Part shown: positions 58,169 to 64,000 of the stretch, in pieces
How the letters are laid out: each line of letters starts with the position of its first letter
How positions within the stretch are numbered: the first letter of the stretch is position 1
Source of the DNA: Gnetum montanum
Lineage: Eukaryota; Streptophyta; Gnetopsida; Gnetales; Gnetaceae
Assembly: GCA_015680685.1 (NCBI GenBank)
Contig: MNCI01028283.1
Coordinates: 42,894 to 106,893, forward strand
DNA length: 64,000 bases
Direction of reading: 5' to 3'
Position numbers and translations under genes: made by a program
The notes under the pieces: model-generated
Told to the model about the DNA's origin: nothing
The model's database searches: none
Seen by the model: the letters and a program-made list of their open reading frames with translations, nothing else

Positions 58169-58703
58169 ATAAAGACAAGATTCTTAGAACTCCTTGCAAC
58201 ACATAGCACTTTATTATTCATGCACTTTACATTCATCTCTTTAGTTGATTAATGCATTTAATAATAAACACATAAGTACAACCACTTCAAACATACTATT
58301 TAAAGCTTGGTAATCCTAGTTGTGACTATTTGATATGCCCAACAATAGACACTTGATAACCCAGTAGTGTTAAGACGAGTTTAGGATGTAAACAGAACAT
58401 GGGCCCAGATGCTTATGTTAAGCTAGTTAGATTAAGGATCATTAGATAGTTAAATAGTTAATTTTTCGTTAATTATCTTTATTTCATACTTAGATTAAAT
58501 ATATAAAATATTAAATATAAACAAATATCATGTTCCTTGGCTTACACTAACTAACAAATAAGCTTGCACAAGTGAAAGCCAAGAAGACAACTATCATAAC
58601 TCTCATAGAACTATCTTTGTCTCTCAATACACTTATGGGCTAAGTCCATGAAATTCAACCATATCGTTAGTAAATGCTTATGATTCATATATACTTGTTA
58701 ATC

Positions 58704-59250
58704 ATCAAGCATCAATAAGAAATATTAGTATGGAAAACAAAGCAAAAAATAATTATAACTTTCAACCTAAAACAAACTTTTCTTCATATAATATATTATT
58801 TTAAAAATTTCATAGAATTTTCTACAATCATTTTTAAAAAGTAAATTACAAATCATCATTATCATCCTAATGTTGTTCCAAAAATATCAGTTAACTACAT
58901 AATTTTTCTTTCATCATTTGCCTCTATTAAAAAGATAAATTAAAAGAGAACTCATCTATAGGACTTCTCATGCTTTTACAATTGACACCCATCATAGAGA
59001 TTATATCATTCAAACCATATAATATTTTTTCATGAAATTTTAACTAAATTTTAATATAGATGTTACTTTCTAGATGGAATAATAATCATAAAAGAATTTT
59101 AAATAATGAAAAATTTAGAATTGGTTTATTATCTAACACTTGTTTTGATAACGTTTTGGGTAACAAAAAGTTAAAAAAAAAACATTTTATAGGCTAAATA
59201 TTTCATACTATAATATATCTTATTGTAAAATTTTATAAGATAAAGATATG
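58704..59250. other. AT-rich intergenic stretch
   Basis: Between El-7 and El-9; no feature seen. The last five bases, ATATG, are the target duplication of El-9. Confidence 0.5.
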
Positions 59251-60100
59251 TGATGAGCGTGAGGTACCCCTACACCCAAGCATATGAATCACAAGCATTC
59301 ACGTGTGATCTAGTTGAACTCTATAGAACTTAAGTTCCTGAGTACACTAGTTCAAGGAAGTGAAAGCTAATCGGGATGATCATTGTCTTCTTAGTTCCAC
59401 TTGTGAGGTACAAGTATATGGTTAAGTGCAACCGAGGTATATGATTTTTATCACTTTATATTTTATAAGTTTAAATGCCTAAAACAAGAATGAAAGGTAG
59501 AGGAATTTAATATCTAATTAATCTACTGCCTAGCTAGGCTAACATAAGTACCCATTCCAATTCTCTGGACACATCTTAAACACATATAGCATTGCTGGAT
59601 TACCAAATGTTAAGCATTTCTAGGTTACCAAGTGCTACACGTATGCTAGAAGTGGTCATTCTTATGTTCATTAAAAATTGAAAATTAATTACTTAATTAA
59701 AGTGCATTAAGGTAAAGTACATGAATATTAAATGCCTTAAAAGAAACATTAATCTATTCTCAGTTCTACAAGGATTATCAAATGGCCTCATCTTTATTTT
59801 TGTCACACTACTATGCTCAAGTATATCAATGCTCAAGCAAAGATCCATGCACACTCATACTCCTGTTGCAAGCACTTAGAAATATTCTAACTCTAGAATG
59901 GCTAAACTATAAGAACTTCATTACTCTATGAAAAAAACTAATTCCCAAACCATGTGCCCAACTCCTATATTTATAGGTCAGCATATGCCTCATAATATTG
60001 GATAATCAACATCACATCTTGGGGTCCGATATCGAGTAACTGATATCAAGGCTCTGATATCATGTATTTGATATTGGAGCATGTCTAAAATGATTCATAA
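59251..60100 (-). repeat. 3' LTR of El-9
   Basis: 850 bp, TGATGAGCGTGAGG at the left end. It carries about 50 bp of TGATATC-type repeats (about 60,025-60,080) that the other LTR lacks. Confidence 0.88.
59966..59975 (-). promoter_or_regulatory. TATA box in El-9 3' LTR
   Basis: TATAAATATA on the minus strand. Confidence 0.55.
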
Positions 60101-60112
60101 TACCCCCACAAC
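60101..60112 (-). other. Polypurine tract of El-9
   Basis: Minus strand GTTGTGGGGGTA before the LTR. Confidence 0.75.
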
Positions 60113-60399
60113 TAAATGAAAAGTCTTCTTAGAGTGAAAAAATGAAGGAACAAGTTCCTTACAAAATATTAGACAAGCATGAGATTATTAACTAACATAC
60201 AAATTGACTCAGATGGAATAGATAGACTCTAAGTGCTCAAGTGTATGGATTTACAATATTTTACAAAATCTAGGGTTCATGATAATAGAATGAAACATCT
60301 TGGACAAAACTAACATTCAACTCCTTTAGTAGCCAAAGAGAGAGGAAGAAGATCCAACGATCATGAATGGTCCACGTCACATGATGTTGTTGCTTCTTC

Positions 60400-61560
60400 C
60401 TTGGTGAAGACAATCCCTCTTCTAGTTAATACTTCCTTGTTTTTATCCTTGGATTTACCTCTTCAAGTTGGACACTCAGGAGTACATTTCATCTTTATCA
60501 TTGAACAATTCACACATTGTACTCCATTGTTTGATAAATTCTAGTTCTAAGGAACAGTACTACTTCTTTACTTCTTTAATGAGTGTCCTAGGAAACAACT
60601 TAAGTTTTTACCACTCATTTTCTATAGTTTACAAGGCACATGCATCTTGAAAAGCTTGGAGATGGTTCTGTAGATCTAAGTTATACCCCCTTCAAATCTA
60701 GGGATATTGTTCATGTCTAGCCTCTTGATCTGACTATCTTTTACATGCCTTATGGGAATCTTCACTACCCCTACGATGTTTAGCATGCTTTGGATAGCAA
60801 GTAAAGGCTCATTAAGGCCATGATTCTGGTGCCTACAATGTCCACTAATGCCCCTTCATTCATGGTGGTGTACCTCTCTTGAATGCCCACACCCCTAGTC
60901 TTGACTTGCTCAACAATCCCATCAATCTTTTCAATCTCATCAATCACCTCCATCATGGTCATCCCCATATGATTGCGATTAGAGCCAAAAGAAGATGATG
61001 ATGACAAAGGTAAAGAGGAAGAAGGACTAGCATCATCACAATGCTTGCTACTTCTTCTTTGGTGATCATATCCATGATCATGATCAGGTTTCTTGTTTGC
61101 ATCCCAATCCTTACTCGCCTCCTTGGATCCTCCTTTGTCATTAGATTCATTCTTACTAAAACTAGGAATATGGATCATGGATTGTAAGTTTTTGTTTTTA
61201 CCTTCTTTACCAAATTCAAAAAGAGGAGTTTCATCAAATGGAAAACCCCCAAAAAAGGATCCTCCGTCATCTTTGTGGTATGGAAGCTACAGGGAGTTAG
61301 TGAACCACTTTTCCTTCATAGATTCATAGTGTTGCTCTAACTAGTGATCCCTTAGATGTTGTGCATTAGTGGGATGATAGGCCTTGGCATCAATATCTTG
61401 CACAACATACTCAACATGAATTTTTTGGAGGCCTAAACACATAAGATTTTGGTGGAGCATTACAAAAATAGCTCAATCTAATAGCAACACAATGTTGCCC
61501 TCCATTTCACACCACCACAGTAGTTCATCTTGGTGTAAGATGAAGGTGAAGTTGGAGACA
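60400..61560 (-). pseudogene. gag of El-9
   Basis: On the minus strand: KWFTNSL and KDDGGSFFGGFPFDETPLFE upstream, then the open block 61,178-60,780. That block starts MIHIPSFSKNESNDKGGSKE, continues with a His/Asp/Arg region (KPDHDHGYDHQRRSSKH) and a Ser run, then EVIDEIEKIDGIVEQVKTRG. The gag core follows in other frames (DMNNIPRFEGG-like, then FQDACAL-like text). It is related to the gag of El-7, but shorter and frameshifted after 60,780. It is the only gene of this element. Confidence 0.7.
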
Positions 61561-61801
61561 TACTCATTAGGATGAGAATATACCACTCGATATTATTGGG
61601 GAACCTACTAATTCATTCCATCAAACTTGGATAGAGAATTGATCCTATGAGAAGAAGACATATTGTGTTGGAAAATAAAAAATGTAATGTGCATCTTAAA
61701 ATTGTTGTAGTACAATTAAGATATGGTATGACTCTGAGGTTGGTTCTAATGATCTTGAATAATTTTCCACTAAGTCCTAGATGGCACATGTAATAACAAA
61801 A

Positions 61802-61821
61802 GGTCCTCGACAATGGCACCA
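61802..61821 (-). other. Primer binding site of El-9
   Basis: Minus strand TGGTGCCATTGTCGAGGACC, transitions from the tRNA-Asp form; one base from the LTR. Confidence 0.8.
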
Positions 61822-61822
61822 A

Positions 61823-62621
61823 TCATGAGTGGCGAGGTACCCCTATGTCCAACCATATGAATTACAATCATTCATGCATGATCCATTCAAACTTCGTAGA
61901 TCTTAACTTTATAAGTACACTAGTTTAAGGAAGTGAAATCTAATCAGAACAATCATTGTCTTCTCAATTCCACTAATGAGGTACAAGTATATGGTTAAGT
62001 GCAATTGACGTATATGATTTTTATCACTTTATATTATATAAGTTTAAATGCCTAAAACAAGAATGAAAGGTAGAGGAATTTAACATCTAATTAATCTATT
62101 GCCTAGCTAGCCTAACACAAGTACCTGTTCCCACTCTCTGGACACATCTTGAACACATATAGCACTACTAGGTTATCAAATGTTAAACATTTTTAGGTTA
62201 CTAAGTGCTGCACATATGTTGGAAGTGGTCATGCTTGTGTTCATTAACAACTAGAAATTAATTGCTTAATTAAAGTGCATTAAGGTAAAATGCATGAATA
62301 TTAAATGCATTAAAAGAAACACTAATCTCTTCTTAGTGCTACAAGGATTATCAAAAGGGCTCATCTTTATTTCCATCACACTACTATGCTGAGGTACATT
62401 AGTGCTCGAACAAAGATCTGTGCACACTCAAACTCTTTCTATGGGCACTCAGAAATATTAACTCTAGAATGGCTTAACTACAAGAACTTTGTTACTCTAT
62501 GACAAAAACTAATGTCCAAACTATGTGCCCAAGCACTATATTTATAGCCTAGCATATACCCTGTGATATTTGACATCACATCTTGGGACCAATATTGGAG
62601 CATGTCTAACACAATTCATCA
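61823..62621 (-). repeat. 5' LTR of El-9
   Basis: 799 bp; starts TCATGAGTGG (TG to TC change) and ends ATTCATCA on the + strand. Confidence 0.85.
62537..62546 (-). promoter_or_regulatory. TATA box in El-9 5' LTR
   Basis: TATAAATATA on the minus strand, about 75 bp from the LTR start. Confidence 0.55.
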
Positions 62622-62626
62622 ATATG

Positions 62627-64000
62627 AATATTAGATTTTAAATGCAATTGGAATCATTAAAAAATAATAAGAAATGGAAAATATATGTCATAATTAGTGG
62701 CCATATCATTTGTTACTAAAATAATATCAAATATGAATTGAATTGTACGAGATTAAAATGAGAGAAATATGAGTGAGAATAATGTTAATAGATTACAAAG
62801 AGTATGAACAATGTGGAATAGGTTATGGCCTCTCTTTTCTCCACTTAAATTTGCAACTGTTCTCCATACAATTTGTTCATGTAAATATTTTCAATCTAAA
62901 ATTATGGCTTTATAGCTTCTCTTCCTACATTGTTATGAATTACAAGTTATTTCCCTATTATACGTGCATTTTCTAAAGTATAAATGATCATTAATTATTC
63001 TAAATTCTAATTTTTAACTTGTGACAATTTAAGGTACTTACTTGCAACTTGACCATATATCCTCATGATGAGATAGAGACTTCAAATATATACTATGTAT
63101 GACAATATTTCCTTTAGAATGCACTTTAAAGACATGATCTTCATAACTCCTTGTATTGGAGCTTATCTAATCCTCTATTTTACTTAAATACATTTGATGT
63201 GTCTAATGATTTTCCTTCTTGGATTATGCTCCTCATGTTGATTTTTCATGTTTATTTTCTTTTCTTCTTATTTTTTATTCTAAAATCTTATTGTAAATGC
63301 TATTGATTCTTTTGTGGGTCTTGAATTTTTATTCATACTTGAGGTTTAAAATTTAATTTTATCATGTTCTTCATTTACTTTTGTGAATGATGATCTTATT
63401 CTTTTATTTTCTCTTCAATTTTTTTGATGCCTTGATCTTTCATTATTTTTGAAATTGTGGGAGTCATTTCTTCTTCTTCAAAAAATTTCATTGAGGTTGA
63501 AATCTAATTCCTCTAGCTTGGATTTTAACATAGATTCCTGATATTATGCTATATTTGAGATCCATTTTTCTTCATTGGTGCCATCGCTCCTAAATAATAG
63601 ATTTGGTTCTCTACCTTAGTCAATTTTGTATGTTGTTATTCTCTATTTATGATTATATAAAATGCACTATAAAACAATATTTGATAACTCTTTTGACTAT
63701 TATAAAAAATTGATAATTAGCATACATAAAAAATATCATGGATGTTAATCAATATAAATGAAATCTTACTTGCTCCTTCAATGCTAAGATTTTTTTTATT
63801 TTCTTATTGTATTATTCCTAGATTTTTGTAAGGCCTACAATGAAGAAAATTTTCTTTGTTAAGTTTCATTTGATATGAACACCTGGTGGCTCTTTTATAC
63901 GATGTGATTTGAGATAGTAAACTATTTTTCTTTTACTACTTTTAACTTTTCTTTCTTTTGATGTCCTTTGCATATTTATTTTCTTTGTTTTTGTCTTGAT
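62627..64000. other. AT-rich intergenic sequence
   Basis: No coding, LTR or RNA gene recognised; T-rich stretches toward the end. Confidence 0.5.

Larger units (their letters stand above)
44587..58703 (+). mobile_element. El-7: full-length Athila-like retrotransposon with extra 3' ORF
   Basis: Order on the + strand: 5' LTR 44,587-45,412, tRNA-Asp PBS, gag, protease, RT, RNase H, integrase (to about 51,850), post-pol spacer, extra ORF 53,742-56,550, polypurine tract, 3' LTR 56,765-58,703. The 3' LTR is split by El-8. Without El-8 the element is about 13 kb. RT motifs, tRNA-Asp PBS and an extra ORF between integrase and 3' LTR are Athila traits. All genes are broken. No clear target duplication was found. 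Confidence 0.8.
56765..58703 (+). repeat. 3' LTR of El-7, split by El-8
   Basis: Parts 56,765-57,068 and 58,174-58,703 together give about 834 bp collinear with 44,587-45,412. The start is degraded (TAAATCATTC). The 5' LTR shows the undisturbed target text ggaataaagac. Confidence 0.8.
59251..62621 (-). mobile_element. El-9: gag-only LTR retrotransposon with perfect target duplication
   Basis: Minus strand: 5' LTR 61,823-62,621, PBS 61,802-61,821, gag, polypurine tract, 3' LTR 59,251-60,100. The target duplication ATATG is exact on both sides (59,246-59,250 and 62,622-62,626). The internal region is only about 1.7 kb and no pol gene is present. Confidence 0.88.

Noticed and set aside
58704-64000. 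Host genes outside El-9
   Set aside because: Frames are short and AT-driven; nothing resembles a known protein.

Overview
The window looks like intergenic DNA from a large-genome seed plant, made almost entirely of old, nested LTR retrotransposons. The evidence is: no intact cellular gene, strongly AT-rich and CpG-poor sequence, Ty3/gypsy gag-pol remnants of the Athila and Tat types on both strands, primer binding sites matching plant tRNA-Asp, and reading frames full of TAG/TAA/TGA stops where Gln or Trp is expected. A conifer or another giant-genome plant is possible; the species cannot be decided from this sequence alone. Nine elements are labelled El-1 to El-9, plus one collapsed insertion.

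Left part (1-21,411): El-1 is the gag and 5' LTR of a minus-strand Athila-like element, cut off at about 1,723. El-2 occupies 1,724-21,411 and carries minus-strand Tat-type genes: integrase, a second (archaeal-type) RNase H, RNase H and RT at 3.0-6.5 kb, and protease and gag at 16.3-19 kb. Between the two blocks lie a tandem array of about 190-bp units, each with a palindrome (7.0-9.9 kb), and a plus-strand, intron-containing gene-like region (10.2-15.5 kb). A 256-bp direct repeat bounds this interval. Three single N characters mark probable assembly joints. One lies inside a collapsed LTR insertion (12,667-12,742, target duplication AGGAC). The other two flank a segment (17,742-18,598) that appears to be placed in inverted orientation.

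Middle part (21,412-43,404): a stack of insertions. El-4 is a minus-strand Athila-like gag-pol element with its 5' LTR at 42,562-43,404. El-3, a plus-strand 3' fragment with an extra ORF and 3' LTR, abuts its integrase. El-5, a plus-strand gag(-pro) element (26,302-37,902), interrupts its RNase H/integrase linker. El-6, a minus-strand gag-only element (28,517-34,267), interrupts the gag of El-5.

Right part (43,405-64,000): El-7 (44,587-58,703, plus strand) is the only element here with the whole order LTR, PBS, gag, pro, RT, RNase H, IN, extra ORF, PPT, LTR. Its 3' LTR is split by El-8, an 1,100-bp solo-LTR-like insertion with perfect target duplications. El-9 (59,251-62,621, minus strand) is a second clean gag-only element with perfect target duplications. 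The rest is featureless AT-rich DNA.

Functionally, El-4 and El-7 are dead relatives of autonomous elements that could have supplied enzymes. El-5, El-6 and El-9 kept gag, a tRNA-Asp PBS, nearly the same polypurine tract and the same LTR termini, which fits mobilisation in trans. Nothing here looks currently active except possibly the young, CpG-rich insertion collapsed at 12.7 kb. All identities and lineage calls are by eye.
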